Shown one piece after another: positions 47,809-59,674 of a stretch of 64,000 nucleotides of DNA. Within the stretch, counting starts at the first letter, position 1; the number at the start of each line of letters is the position of its first letter. Under the pieces are notes generated by a model, which was not told where the DNA came from, made no database searches, and saw nothing but the letters and a program-made list of their open reading frames with translations. The stretch is taken from assembly GCA_024509875.1 (NCBI GenBank), contig JAMPIV010005809.1, positions 310,001 through 374,000 of the forward strand, read 5' to 3'. The position numbers and the translations under genes are program-made. This DNA is from Oreohelix idahoensis. Its lineage: Eukaryota > Mollusca > Gastropoda > Stylommatophora > Oreohelicidae.

Positions 47809-50063
47809 GTGACGCTACACTGTAATTCTGACTTTTAACAGGCCCGATTCTGTGGTTTTATTTTGAATTTTCACCAGTTTTATTTTCTTCTGATCACGCG
47901 ATTTTCCGTTGTTTACGGAAATCGCTATTTTCGGGCCCGCTTTTTCACCATTTTTTTTCTTCTCATTTGAATATATATCGTGGTTGGTATTTTTTTTGAG
48001 TAGATAAATTAAATGGGTTCGTTTATGATGGTAGGTTTATTTTATTCTAGCATCAGTGTTACTTTCTTCTCATTTTTCGCGATTCCCGTAGATTTCGTTG
48101 TTTGCGAAAATCGCCATTTCCGGCACGCGATATGACGAGGCCGGAAGCACGCGGCCGGAAGCACGCGGGGTTTGCGTGGGTTGATAGTATTAATTTTTCT
48201 AGCGCTCCCATTGGTCCGGGGTTTGCGTAGGAAGGGAAATCCGCGTGGGCGGTTTCTCTTGTATATATTGAGACAGAAAACGGGGATTCGGTCTCTATGA
48301 AAAATTATTGCCTGGCCGTAGGACGTCGTAATTATCGTTCTCCACCGTGGGAAAAACAAACGATAATCGGTATGTAACTATTTTATTCATCGTTTTACTT
48401 ATTAGTGGGTTTTTCAGAAATTTCGTTTTACTTATTAGTGGGTTTTTCAGAAATTCGCCCTTAGGTAAAGATTAACTTTTCAGTTTTGAAATAACCGATA
48501 GTGCCATCCATTATCATATTTTTGAAGAACGACGTAATGCAACAGTGTGCTTATTCTTTCTATGATTTTGGCAATAGATAGGAGTGTGTGAAGTTGTGAG
48601 AAACACGTGTGCCATATTTGTAGGATGTTATGTAGAACCACCATTTGTTCCTGTATATTTTCTAATGTAAATTTATGGGGAAATCCCTGGTGTGTTCGTG
48701 TATATGTTAGAGATAAGCGATTTTAGAGTGGGTGTACATGAGTCGCTGTTTCTTTTAATTTCAGCGAGTCTCGGCGAAACAGTGGGGAGCATAATTTTGT
48801 CAAATAAAATTATCCACGGCAAAAGACATATCTCAGGGTCAGAGTACTCGAGTATCGTCAGGAGCAAAAGAAAATTTCCCTATGGTCTCTGGCAGGGAAG
48901 TCCCTATGCTTCAGCTGGACCGAGGTTTATTTATCATACAGCCGAGAGCATCGCTATTATAGTCTCTAGCAACGGCAGGTGGCCGGGAGACTAGTTTCAT
49001 TTTGTACAGCCTGAAATCAAGGCTGTGTTTTTTTTTTTTTCCTCTAACTCCGGAGCGGGTTAAAAGAGGGAAGCTATTCAGCAGCAGAGAAGTTTTGTCT
49101 ACAGTTAATCAAGTCCCTCATGCTCGATATCCGAACATCGTCATCACCAAAATCAGGAACAGGTGACAGGGTTACCATACCTAGGTCCTGATAGAAATCA
49201 AGAGAAGAGCGTAACGGAGACGCCGCATCATCAGCCCTCGAGTGTTAGAGAGACACTGAGATCAAGAGAGAAAGATAGAGAAGGAGGGAGAAAATAGACA
49301 GGACCAGTAGGGTCTGTTCAGTATCCATTTGACGGATAGACACTGAGTCTGCGTTCGAAAAACCTAGTATTATTTTTAGCATTTCTTGTGGTGTAGTTAT
49401 AGGCGCCTATCGCCTAACAAGTAGAAAGCTGTGTAGCCGTTCGTTGAGGAAGAGTCACCAGGACTAAGACAGTAGAAATTTATTAGTGTTAGAGAGTGGA
49501 GGCTAAAAGTTGACAGCCCCACCAAATTAGATTTGGTTTAAATCACTAACCATTTTTATTGTTCCTCAGCAGGGTGACAGAAAGAGTGAATGTGATTTGG
49601 GGGTTTTTTTTTTGTCTCTCGTGTCTCTCAATTTAATTGTTACTTGTTTTCCAGGCCGTGCAACAGTGCACGCTATCGACTGACTTGATGACGTAATATG
49701 CCATTTTATGTTTTCCTTGTATGTAAATAAATATATACATATATTATTTACTGGATCAGCTTCTACTATTTACTATACTGTACTTACTTTATGTCGTCTG
49801 TATAGTGGTGTTTGTGGTCGTAATTATACACCTTATCTCCTTGTGTTTCAAGGCAGTCAGAGGTGGGGAGACTATAGCCATTTTTTTTTAGTCACGAAGC
49901 GGCAGGGGGAGATTCAAATCCTGGGTCTATCTCTTGAGCCAATAGTCTCACCTGTCCACAGGCATGTCATTTTCCATCTAAATTCTATCTTCTCAGACTT
50001 TCTCATACTAGGGTCTTGCTTTCATTCAGGCACACTCTATAAAATTAAAACCACTTCGTGACA
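47809..50063 (+). repeat. 3' LTR of the long-LTR element, 2255 bp
   Basis: TGTGACGCTACACTG at the start, ACCACTTCGTGACA at the end. The first 285 bp equal 43669-43953. A 33-bp tandem duplication (GTTTTACTTATTAGTGGGTT) is at 48393-48450. An open frame of 100 codons (48692-48994, SASLGETVGSIILSNK) is also intact in the inverted copy at 45591-45881. I see no known domain in it. Confidence 0.85.
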
Positions 50064-50068
50064 CACGC

Positions 50069-50597
50069 CACACGCCAGAAAATAAATAGGATTTTGGTGC
50101 TGATGAGCGCTGCACGATAGTAATTTGTCGATATGTGTATTGCGCACATGACGTGAGCAGTGTGGAGGAAAGATGGACAGACCGTGTGTTGACCCTGAAT
50201 GGGCGACTTGTGTGTGTGTTCTACCCAATGGTAGAAATATGGGAAATGTTAAAATAGAAGTGTCTTGAAACATATTAATGTTTATTAAATACAACTAAAG
50301 GTAGGAATAGGAATGAGGTAATGTTTATATGGACCTACGGATTATAGGAGTTGCTGAATCTACCTAATTATGCATGCTGTGTAATGATGTATTGTCTACG
50401 TGAATAATAAATGGAATGTTACTAAAATATCCAGCTGTTATATTGATCGTTGTGTGGAATCTTCGAGTCATAGAAAGTATCGTTAATGAACTATTGTGGC
50501 TGTCCTGAATCTTGTGGACCTATGATATATAAACCTAGACACAGTGTGAAAACGAGCACAAACAATCAACTGAAGAATATAAACTTTAAACGCCACA
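50069..50597 (+). repeat. 3' LTR of the Gmr1-like element, remaining 529 bp
   Basis: CACACGCCAGAAAATAAATA through AAACGCCACA matches 36691-37219 base for base, except for one A/G difference (36729 vs 50107). Confidence 0.93.
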
Positions 50598-50685
50598 TCC
50601 TCCTTGTGTGATCTAAGAGAGGAGACCGGAGCACTGATGGAGTTGTCCATGTGCAATGAAGATAGTCCTTAATTCCAAAACCAAA
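50598..50685 (+). mobile_element. SINE-B copy 2, right part
   Basis: TCCTCCTTGTGTGATCTAAG through GTGCAATGAAGATAGTCCTT completes the SINE-B copy begun at 36255. The first five bases repeat 36664-36668. Confidence 0.8.
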
Positions 50686-50806
50686 CTAAATGGGTTTTGG
50701 TCAAAGTTGTTTTAAAGCAAATTAGTAAACACAAGAAGGTTAGTGTCTGAGCGAGATTTTCAATTCCCATCAATTTGCTTGTTCTACCACTCTGGAATAT
50801 CTTTAC

Positions 50807-50950
50807 CTGGATCAGCTGTGAAATCAACATTGGAAGAGTGTTCATGGGCTGTCTGATGGTATTAAACAAGTTCATGGCCACAAAGGCTTTGCTGGGAGTC
50901 AGAGATTCCTGTGTTATAAGTACATAGGCAATAAAAGTAGACAGGGTCAC
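50807..50950 (-). CDS. ABCC1-like: ABCC1-like exon e (last helices of membrane domain 1)
   Basis: A 144-bp, 48-codon, phase 0-0 exon with acceptor AG at 50952-50951 and donor GTAAAG from 50806. It encodes VTLSTFIAYV, then the conserved AFVAMNLFNTIRQPMN segment (MRP consensus A-F-(V/T)-(S/A)-x-x-LFN-x-LR-x-PL) and LPMLISQLIQ. The next exon is 16 kb away because the nested LTR elements lie in this intron. Confidence 0.92.
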
Positions 50951-51191
50951 CTGAAATAAAAACAAGAAATAAAATCAGCTTTTGCTCCTGACATGATAAA
51001 AGCATTCACATATAACCCACACAAGCAATACATCAAATGCTAGCAGCACAACCCTCGACAGCAGCAGACAGGAAGGTAACAGACAATGTTAAAAACATAT
51101 ATAACAGAAAAGAGTAATGAGCTTCTACATACAGGTGACGAAACTGTTTGTTTGTTTGTTGTTGTGTGTGAATGATAATCTAGTAACTTAC

Positions 51192-51329
51192 TAAAACAGG
51201 TGACAGCAGCCAGCATAATGTGCTGATAGACTGGTAAATAGCTGATTTTTTCAGCTGAACTACTTCTGCCTGACGAATTTCTGAAAGTTTGGCTTGAAAT
51301 GATGGCTCCCATGCATACAGCTTCAACAC
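51192..51329 (-). CDS. ABCC1-like: ABCC1-like exon d (coupling loop and helix)
   Basis: A 138-bp, 46-codon, phase 0-0 exon with acceptor AG at 51331-51330 and donor GTAAGT from 51191. It opens with VLKLYAWEPSF, the nearly invariant KLYAWE motif of MRPs, followed by an amphipathic segment with RQAEVVQLKKSA and a membrane helix ending SPVL. It is only 241 bp from exon e, the second-shortest intron seen here. Confidence 0.93.
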
Positions 51330-51720
51330 CTGCAAAGAAGTCACAAGAAGGTAATATTCTATTTTTTTTAAAGTACACAGCGGAGAGAATGGCAAACATT
51401 CCTTAGTTTTATCAAGAACTTAGAATTACTGGTCAATTTTATCAAAATCTAGGGGAGACAAGGAAAGGTCAAGATCACTGCTCCCCACCTAGCATGCTGT
51501 AAAAAAGTGACTATGGTATGAGTGGGCATAGGCTGGCAATTTCACCATGTGAAATAACTTGCTGTACTGCCAACTGCAGAAACCGCCCCATACTCTTTAA
51601 CAAAAGGCACAAGAGAGAGAGAAAATTATGTAGGACTGTTTTGGAAGGGAACAGACGGGAAGAAAGTGAATGGAGAAGGGAGGTAGAATAGGAGGACATG
51701 AGGTAGAAAGGACACAACAT

Positions 51721-51917
51721 GCCTTAGAAAAATTCACCGAATCTTTTGGCCGAATACCATCAACAACCAAGATCTGCTTACTCGTAGCAAGCAAGAGGAC
51801 ATGCATACCATCATAGCTGGCAGACGCTGGAGCTGGGTTGGTCATGTCCTCAGAAGAGACCCCGATGCCATCACAAGAACAGCTATGCTTTGGACCCCTG
51901 AAGGAAAGCAAAAGAGA
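51721..51917 (+). mobile_element. LINE1 C-terminal fragment
   Basis: Matches LINE1 7250-7440: KIHRIFWPNTI-like, then GRRWSWVGHVLRRDPDAITR and ending in TPEGKQKR. It fuses abruptly to a LINE2 tail at about 51918. Confidence 0.8.
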
Positions 51918-52205
51918 GATCACCAATGTGGAACCAGATAAGCTACCAGTGGAACAAGATGTCAAGGAAAAAAACGTTGGTGTTGAATAGGACACACATT
52001 GAGAAAACCTACTGATTGTGCCTTCTTGTTCTAGAATCTCCAGGGTAACAGAAACAGAGAGACCTAATAACACAAAGAGAACGGAATCAGAGACAGACTT
52101 AAAAGGATAAAGAAGACACGAAAAGAAATTGAATGGATGGCACAAGACAGGAGAGCTTGGTACGACCGAACTGAAGGTTTTTGCTCCACAGGGAGCTAAA
52201 GGATA
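51918..52205 (+). mobile_element. LINE2 3' relic
   Basis: GATCACCAATGTGGAACCAG, then CAGTGGAACAAGATGTCAAG, ATAGGACACACATTGAGAAA and GACAGGAGAGCTTGG follow the order of LINE2 18270-18560 with many changes. It was joined to a LINE1 fragment by insertion or template switch. Confidence 0.7.
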
Positions 52206-52224
52206 AGGAAGAATGACCAATTAC

Positions 52225-52376
52225 TCATTTTTTATGTTTAACATCTCTTGACATGTGTTAATGTTGAACATCTCTTGACATGTGTTAATGTTGAACATCT
52301 CTTGACATGTGTTAATGTTGAACATCTCTTGACACATTTTAATATTGAACATCTCTTGACGTGTTATTTTTTTTTT
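52225..52376. repeat. 27-bp minisatellite, block 1
   Basis: AACATCTCTTGACATGTGTT plus AATGTTG repeated five to six times. The array is interrupted by a SINE and continues at 52718 and 54205. Confidence 0.9.
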
Positions 52377-52717
52377 TTAACATACCTATTACTCAAGGCG
52401 AGAATCTCCAGTTAGTATATCTAGCCTGAGACTGATTTTTACATGAGTATCCCTTTTTTCCCTGTACACTGACAGGTGTCCACTCGCCATTCAGGCAGAT
52501 ACTCGCCGTCTTCGGAGGGTACCCCTTAGAGCTGGGTTGGCTCAGGAGCCGCCAGTCCCTGGTCGACGACACTCCTTCAAATGTCTTCGCCAGGGCTAGA
52601 ATTAATCCAGTCCAAGTCCCGGTTGATGACATTTATTCAAATGTCCTCGCCCGGGCTTGAACCTGGATCATCCGATCGCCAGCACAGTGTGGTAACCATT
52701 ACACCAGCACGGCTCCA
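52377..52717 (-). mobile_element. SINE-T copy, minus strand
   Basis: The minus strand begins GGAGCCGTGCTGGTGTAATG (A-box region) with GGTTCAAGCCCGGGC (B box) and ends with CTCGCCTTGAGTAATAGG and poly-A (poly-T at 52368). It is inserted in the 27-bp minisatellite. Confidence 0.85.
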
Positions 52718-52965
52718 GAGTTAATGTTTAATATTTCTTGACATGTGCTAATGTTTAACATCTCTTGACACATGTTAATGTTGAACATATCTTGACATGT
52801 GTTAATGCTGAACATCTCTTGACATGTGTTATTGCTGAATATCTCTTGACAAGTGTTAATTTTTAACATCTCTTGACATGTGCTAATGTTTAACATATCC
52901 TGACATGTGTTAATGTTTAACATATCTTGACGTGTGTTAATGTTGACCATCTCTTAACACATGTG
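52718..52965. repeat. 27-bp minisatellite, block 2
   Basis: Nine further units of the 27-bp repeat with variants (AATGTTTAACATATCTTGAC). The open frame over it is a by-product. Confidence 0.9.
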
Positions 52966-53407
52966 TTACCAGTGCTTCTACGTCTCTAAGATGTCATTGG
53001 TATTGACTGGTCTGTCGGGCCTGCTAATGTGGCCGATGTACTTCTAGATGACGCGAATATATTGTGGGCCGTTACTTCTTTAGTATGATGATGATCTGGC
53101 TAATGATAATGAAGCTCGGTAACGATGGTGAATTGGTCAAGACAGTATGACCAACTGGCAATGAATAGATGCTTGACTCATTGCAAAAAGTTAGTGACGA
53201 AACATATTTTATTGAAGACGATACTTGGACATCAGTAGTTCAGACATTTTTCATCAGCATGGTCATGGCAAAAATGTACATAGTAAATAACAGTCACTAC
53301 GGACGTTGACCGACCGCACCAGCCGCTATCACATCAAGGTTAGTGAAAGCTCTACGGCAATGAATTTGTAGGATGCATGGGTTTACAAAAATGACCATGT
53401 TAATAGC

Positions 53408-53704
53408 TTTGAGCATATTTTTTTTTTTTTTCTTAACCAGCGGCACTTGGGCTTTCAGCCCTTCGGCCCAATGACATGTCATTGCGAGGCTGGGGAACCT
53501 GAGGACTTTCCTTCCAACCCAGTCAGGAGCTTCGCTCCTTCCCATCCACAGAGGGTTTATCACAGGAGCCGTTCAGGCTATTCAGTCAAATTTCCGGCCG
53601 TAAACATTTCTTCAAACGCCGACGCACGGGTTTGAACCATGAACACCTGGTCGCCAGTACAACGCCGAAGCCATTACACCAGCGCGGCTCCCCTTTGAGC
53701 ATAT
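53408..53704 (-). mobile_element. SINE-V copy 2, with 11-bp TSD
   Basis: 53419-53693 is flanked by TTTGAGCATAT (53408-53418 and 53694-53704). Nearly identical to 23877-24177, including tRNA-like head on the minus strand and poly-A tail. High identity suggests recent activity. Confidence 0.88.
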
Positions 53705-54204
53705 AAATATTCAATCACGATCCATAATATCTCTTAGCATTAACTGAACGCACTAACAGCCGACATAGCTGGTCAGGCTGAAGCTCTGCAGTAACAGTAC
53801 TGGAGGATATGTATCTGAGGCTAGATACTTCAACAAGCCGGTTCTGGCTAAATATTGGCGATAAAAGATTCTTGGCATAACTCGCACAAGAATAACAACA
53901 TCATCTCTCAGATGATCATAATTAATATCATAGCTGTGTCTTCCCTAGACATGGGATAAGACCACGGAACAAATAACGTCTGCTCACGACGAAGAATTAC
54001 TGAATCTGCCTCAAGGACATTGATTGTATACAAACACATCTATGCATCATACCGCGCCATGCCTAGTTTAATACTGGTGCACGGTCATACACAAATAACA
54101 TTACAAAAAATATCATTGCTGCGCTCAGATGCACGACTGAAAATACCAGACATACATATGAGAGCTTTAAACATCTATCTGACCCTCAATGAATATAAAG
54201 TCTT

Positions 54205-54483
54205 TAACAACATGTTAATGCTGAAGATATCTTGACACGTGTTAATGTTTTAACATATCTTGACATGTGTTAATGTTTAACATATCTTGGTGTGTGTTAA
54301 TGTTGAACATCTCTTACCACATGTTAACGCTGAACATCTCTTGACATGTGTTAATTTTTAACATCTCTTGACACGTGCTAATGTTTAACATATCTTGACA
54401 TGTGTTCATGTGTAACATCTCTTGACACATGTTAATGTTGAACATCTCTTGACATGTTAATGTTTAATGTATCTTGACATGTA
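54205..54483. repeat. 27-bp minisatellite, block 3
   Basis: Ten or so 27-bp units. The array is interrupted by the TTAA element at 54488 and its last unit resumes at 55553 (TTAATGTTCAACATCTC). Confidence 0.88.
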
Positions 54484-55556
54484 TTAACTCATTCATTCCA
54501 GAGTTATTTTGCACGCTGTGCCAGACTTTTTTTGTGGGCAGAATTTTATAGAGTGAAGTGTTCATCTTTCAGTCTAAATTTGTTTGTGAATTTTCCTTTG
54601 AACATGTACTTATTATATACCAAACTGTAGGGAAATGGATAGAGAATTCAAATATATAATGTCTGTGTAGTATTAACACAAGTATGTTCGGTATAATTTA
54701 ATCATTTTGCATGTAAAATTGAAAAACGCTAAAAAGTTGACTGTAGAATACGATCTTACCAAAGACAAATTACTGTCGTAGACAATAAAACTTTCTTTTT
54801 AGTCTTCAAACGTCAAGTTAATCCATATACAAAGTAAAAAAAACATGCTTATGGCCAAAATTAGTAGATTTAGTGTTATTCGCACCAGTTTGTCCGTGAT
54901 TCTTTGTAAGAAAAAAATTAATTATGCAATCGTGCATTACGTAATTTTCAAACAAATAAATAAGAATAACGTCATATAAATACTTTTTTACTCTTGTTTA
55001 ATGTTTTAATAGTATCCCTAGCTTCATCTTCTACCAAGAACTAGTGATTAGATGTTACGGTAGGTCTAGTTTTGTTGCTTTTTGATCGGCCAGAATATGA
55101 CTACGCCCACTCATCAACTAAATCTAGTGTGTCTAGCTTTTCTGCATATATTCCGTATTTTGACAACAAACTGTGACTACCAAACAATCATCATCAATGT
55201 CAGCAATGTTTCAAAGTAGTTTGACACAATTATTTGCTTAGGAGACTTAGAAAATGTAAATATAAAGCGTGACATATTTCTCTAGCAAAAACAACGAAAA
55301 ACGTAAACACGCAAATCTTCACAAAAATTGTGATAATAACATCAAAACACGCACATGTGCTGATTAACTAAAGTCAAATTAGTTGTTTAAATAGTAGCGG
55401 AAGTCATTCTATGAGTTTTAATATATGAACTGCATTAAGCGGACGATTTTTAGGGTTTATTCGTGATAAACTAAAAACCACGTTCTGAGCGTTGCTGGGG
55501 CACGGCGTGTTGAATTTTGCAACGCTCAGAGCGTTGCTGTGGAGTCAAAGAGTTAA
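54484..55556. mobile_element. TTAA MITE-1, 1065 bp, second copy
   Basis: 54488-55552 flanked by TTAA, inverse orientation to 27301-28367 and collinear with it throughout. The right end carries GCAACGCTCAGAGCGTTGCT then GTGGAGTCAAAGAG. It sits in the 27-bp minisatellite, whose unit is rejoined on removal. Confidence 0.87.
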
Positions 55557-56265
55557 TGTTCAACATCTCTGGGCATGCATACACCCTGACTACATTTCCA
55601 ACTACTTTCTCTTAAACTAAAACATAGACCCTTGCTCTTCTTTTCACGGCCATAAAATTCAATCCTTTTAACTAATCAAGTAATTTAAAAAAAAAATTAA
55701 ACATTATGAAGAACAAACAAGGAATAGACAAGGAACATATAAATGGATAACAGTTTTAAAAAATTTTTTATTTATGAAATACAGAAATCTACCTCAATCT
55801 CTTCAACTCACTCAAACTCGCCTAAAAGCAAACAGAATAAGACCGAATATTTTGGACAGAAAAGAAAAAGTATAAACTAAATAGATAGGAGACACCAATA
55901 AATTTATGGGAGATGAGGGGGAAAGAGTTGCAACAGATGAACCTAAAAGAACATGGAAAATAGAAAAGGGGAATGATTATGCTGGTGGCAATGAACAAAA
56001 ATGTCTCAGAACACAGAAAATGGCTTCAACCAGAATTTCTATTTATTTTTTTTTTTTTTAGTGGACTTAAAAGTGCAATTAAAAATTCAGTTGCATTTAA
56101 ACTGGGTGCATGTTTAAATACGTGAAACATTATTTTGTATTAATGCTGAAGAGCATAAACATTAAAGTTTATTAAAATGTTAAACGTCTAATTCTGAACA
56201 TTTTAGGCATGTCGGTACACCCTACTGCCATGTGCCATTACAAACAACAACAAAAATGCACCAAC

Positions 56266-56521
56266 TACAGGGTGTCCGAAAAGTTACTGTGCACTTGAAT
56301 ATACGGCAGACTAGAGTAGCGGTTTTGATGTGAGAGTTGTCCGTTCTAGCAATCACCACCCACATTCAACAGATCCCACTGACAACCTTGCAGAAGGTCT
56401 TCGACTATATGAAGAAGCGTGTTCAGGCATGTCTTGAGGCCCATGGTGGACATTTCCAACATCCGCTGTAGAAGAAACTACGAGGTCCTTTACTGCACAG
56501 TAACTTTTAGGACACCCTGTA
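56266..56521. mobile_element. Tc1/mariner-type MITE, 252 bp
   Basis: 56268-56519, TA on both sides, inverted ends CAGGGTGTCCGAAAAGTTAC and the matching GTAACTTTTAGGACACCCTG. Inside, the plus strand retains YMKKRVQACLEAHGGHFQHP before a stop, resembling the C-terminal end of a transposase of this superfamily. It is therefore an internally deleted DNA transposon. Confidence 0.8.
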
Positions 56522-56628
56522 TAACTGCCTGCATTACCCAAAAAATCAGTTCAACCTTTCTGGTCAATGAACAAAGTTAACAGTAAAAGAATCTCATAAA
56601 CTGATGGTGACATTTGGTTATTACTTAC

Positions 56629-56762
56629 TTTAACACCATTGAGAATTTCATTCAACAGTTTAATCCTCTGATCCTTCAAGTTGATCTGCTTGGCCTGAGC
56701 CCGCCTGGCAAGTGTGGAAAGGCAGGCATTGGTGGGGATCAGCAACAGCAAAACAAAGATAC
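56629..56762 (-). CDS. ABCC1-like: ABCC1-like exon c (membrane domain 1)
   Basis: A 134-bp exon, acceptor AG at 56764-56763 and donor GT at 56628-56627, entered in phase 1 and left in phase 0. It begins with a transmembrane helix (IFVLLLLIPTNACLS) and ends with DQRIKLLNEILNGVK, the MRP motif D-x-RIK-x-x-NE-x-L-x-G-(I/V)-K in the cytoplasmic loop. The motif continues directly into exon d (VLKLYAWE), so the splice join restores a classic signature. Confidence 0.93.
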
Positions 56763-56944
56763 CTGGAGCAAAAGGCAACACAAGTACACGGCAGCTCAGA
56801 GGCAATCACAAGCATAATAATCAACCATGTGTATACAATTAGCCCAGATGACTAGTCAAACGTAAACGTGTCCAAAGATAATTTATCTACGAGTACTGTC
56901 AGGCTCAATACCACTTTACACCTGGCCAGACTGACAATCTATAC

Positions 56945-57825
56945 AATTCACCCACTGCTATCTGGTGTAATGGGTGGTACATCCAATGCTATCTGGTCTA
57001 ATGGATGGTACATCCAATGTTATCTGGTCTAATGGGTGGTACATCCAATGTTATCTGGTCTAATGGGTGGTACATTCAATGCTACCTGGTCTAATGGGCG
57101 GTACATCAAATGCTATCTGGTCTAATCGGTGGTACATTCAATGCTATCTGGTCTAATGGGTGGTACATCCAATGCTATCTGGTCCAACGGGTGGTACGTT
57201 CAATGATATCTGGTCTAATGGGTGGTACATCTAATGCTATCTGGTTTAAAGAGTGGTACATCCAATGCTATCTGGTCTAATGAGTGGTACATCCAATGCT
57301 ATCTGGTCTAATGGGTGGTACATCCAATGCTATCTGGTCTAATGGGTGGTACATCTAATTTTATCTGGTCTAATGGGTGGTACATTCAATGCTATCTGGT
57401 CTAATGGGTGGTACATCCAATGCTATCTGGTCTAATGGGTGGTACATCCAATGCTATCTGGTCTAATGGGTGGTACATCCAATGCTATCTGGTCTGAGTG
57501 GTACATCCAATGCTATATGGTCTAATGGGTGGTACATCTAATGCTATCTGGTTTAAAGAGTGGTACATCCAATGCTATCTGGTCTAATGAGTGGTACATC
57601 CAATGCTATCTGGTGTAATGGGTGGTACATCCAATGCTATCTGGTCTAATGGGTGGTACATCTAATTTTATCTGGTCTAATGGGTGGTACATTCAATGCT
57701 ATCTGGTCTAATGGGTGGTACATCCAATGCTATCTAGTCTAATGGGTGGTACATCCAATGCTATCTGGTCTAATGGGTGGTACATCCAATGCTATATGGT
57801 CTAATGGGTGGTACATCCAATGCTG
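56945..57825. repeat. 31-bp minisatellite
   Basis: About 28 copies of GCTATCTGGTCTAATGGGTG plus GTACATCCAAT. A block of several variant units (with GGTTTAAAGAGTGG) recurs about 310 bp apart, showing higher-order duplication. Confidence 0.94.
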
Positions 57826-57844
57826 ACTGATTCAAATACATGAC

Positions 57845-58320
57845 TAGTTCAATGATATCTTCTTCTTCCTCGTTCGCCCTCAGACTTCCACATTAATGAC
57901 TAATAAAGGCAGTAGTCAGCTCAAGGTTCCTGACATCTACAAACAGTCTTTCGTGGAGAGAAGTGGGTTGTTGCCATATGCCACTCCGTTCACTGCTGTA
58001 ACTTAGGCAGGACTGGAGCAAATGTTCAGCTGTTATGGGGCTGGTGCCACAGTAGTAGAGATCTGTTGGACCAATAGCCGGAAAATGATGACCTGGTCTC
58101 ACCTGGATAGCTGGTGATAGGCATCATCTTTTATGTAACCTGGGTGTTCTCTGTCCCTCTTAGACTTGAATATGGCTTTATTGTTGTTTTAGCCACATTA
58201 CAAGGTTGTCGCTGTATCATTTTGTTGCAGTGCTCCCCCTTCTTCAGCAAGTTTAACTGCCTCTTCGTTGCCTTGAATGATATGACACACATGCTAAGAA
58301 GTGGCCTGGTCACCAATTTA
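57845..58320 (-). mobile_element. LINE 3'-end relic (RNase H tail type)
   Basis: The minus frame 57893-58102 reads RPGHHFPAIGPTDLYYCG and SPITAEHLLQSCLSY, the cysteine-containing tail found after RNase H in some LINEs. Upstream, 58131-58325 retains MCVISFKATKRQLNLLKKGE-like sequence in another frame. The 3' end is GAACGAGGAAGAAGAAGA. Confidence 0.65.
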
Positions 58321-58371
58321 TACACAAAATGGAACCAAGGACACTAATGATGGCTGATGACCAAAACCTAC

Positions 58372-58558
58372 CAGCTACAAAAGCAATACCCAGGGCGTCA
58401 TACAGCATGTAGAATGCTATTGATATCTGTATTGGCCAGGATATGATGACATACAACTGGGTGGTAAGATCTTGAAAACTGGGACAATCTACTGCCATTA
58501 AATTCACAATAGTTCCCACAGTGAACTTTCGTCGAGCCTCTGCATTCATTGTTAATGA
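58372..58558 (-). CDS. ABCC1-like: ABCC1-like exon b (membrane domain 1)
   Basis: A 187-bp exon (62 codons plus one base), acceptor AG at 58560-58559 and donor GT at 58371-58370. It starts SLTMNAEARRKFTVG and contains VGTIVNLMAVD, the very conserved MRP motif (S/T)-x-GE/T-IVNLM-(S/A)-VD that couples the membrane domain to the NBD. It is followed by two hydrophobic stretches. It ends in phase 1 and the split Gly codon is completed by the next exon. Confidence 0.93.
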
Positions 58559-59099
58559 CTGAAACAGAGAACAGGACAGATAAGTAACTTGATTTATTTG
58601 CTACATCATCATCTTCATTCTTTTGGTTGTTGTGTAACATGAAACCACCACTACAGCTGATCCCTGGCAGGACGTCTGCTCTAAACAGCCACATGCTCCA
58701 GCAGTGTTGGTTTATGTGGCAATTTGTGTTACATGATGAGGTTGCCAACACCCATCACATAAGTATGAGTATGTGCACATCTAAGACTTCATTTATTTTT
58801 TAAGAAACTACATGTGAAATTCGTTTAGCTACAACATTTTTTTTAAATTATTAGCTACAAAAATGTATTTCAATTGTATTTTAGACTTCCAAATGACAGA
58901 TCCTGGCTTTTTCCCTTTAAAAACAAAAACAAAACAAACAAACAACAACAACAAAAATTAATAAAATATGCAATGCAGCCTGTATTACAGAGTATGGTTG
59001 AACTTCTTCCGTTATCATTTAGTTACTGCTTATTTTATGAAGCAACACAGGCAAGGTCAATTATGTGTAGGTTACTACTAACAAAAAGAGAAAGGAAAA

Positions 59100-59101
<2 letters not shown>

Positions 59102-59177
<76 letters not shown>
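59102..59177. repeat. (TA)n microsatellite
   Basis: About 38 TA units. With the array at 59421 it brackets a tRNA-derived SINE, which probably integrated in a TA tract. Confidence 0.95.
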
Positions 59178-59512
<335 letters not shown>

Positions 59513-59674
59513 ATATATATGAGTGTAACATACCTGAATAATGAAATTTAAAGGCTTACAAGTATTACCCTAGATCACATATTAACCACTGAAGTAATCA
59601 AACCTGAAATAACGTTCTTCCCTACAGCATTAACTGAACATAATTTTAACTTCGAACAGCACTAACTTAACACA

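Larger units (their letters stand above)
43669..50063 (+). mobile_element. long-LTR retrotransposon nested in the 3' LTR, scrambled and non-autonomous
   Basis: Bounded by TGTGACG...CGTGACA and the CACGC duplication (43664-43668, 50064-50068). From left to right: LTR bases 1-285 direct; LTR bases ~286-555 inverted; LTR bases 1-285 inverted; a reversed tRNA-Pro primer site; the LTR 3' portion inverted; a short zinc-knuckle/protease gene; a polypurine tract; and one intact-looking 3' LTR. RT, RNase H and integrase are absent, so it must have moved with helper enzymes. A diverged relative is the solo LTR at 22464. Confidence 0.88.
36669..50597 (+). mobile_element. Gmr1-like Ty3/gypsy LTR retrotransposon (PR-IN-RT-RH order)
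   Basis: A complete insertion bounded by TGTGGCG...CGCCACA and a TCCTC duplication (36664-36668, 50598-50602). Order: 5' LTR, primer site, 1.5-kb leader, gag, protease, integrase, RT, RNase H, G-rich tract, 3' LTR. The 3' LTR is split by a second element (43669-50063). Integrase upstream of RT is Ty1/copia-like, while the RT, RNase H and GPF-type integrase are gypsy-like. This combination defines the Gmr1 clade. LTRs of 551 bp differ by a single base by eye, so insertion is recent. Several one-base frame breaks in pol would block activity as sequenced. Confidence 0.9.
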
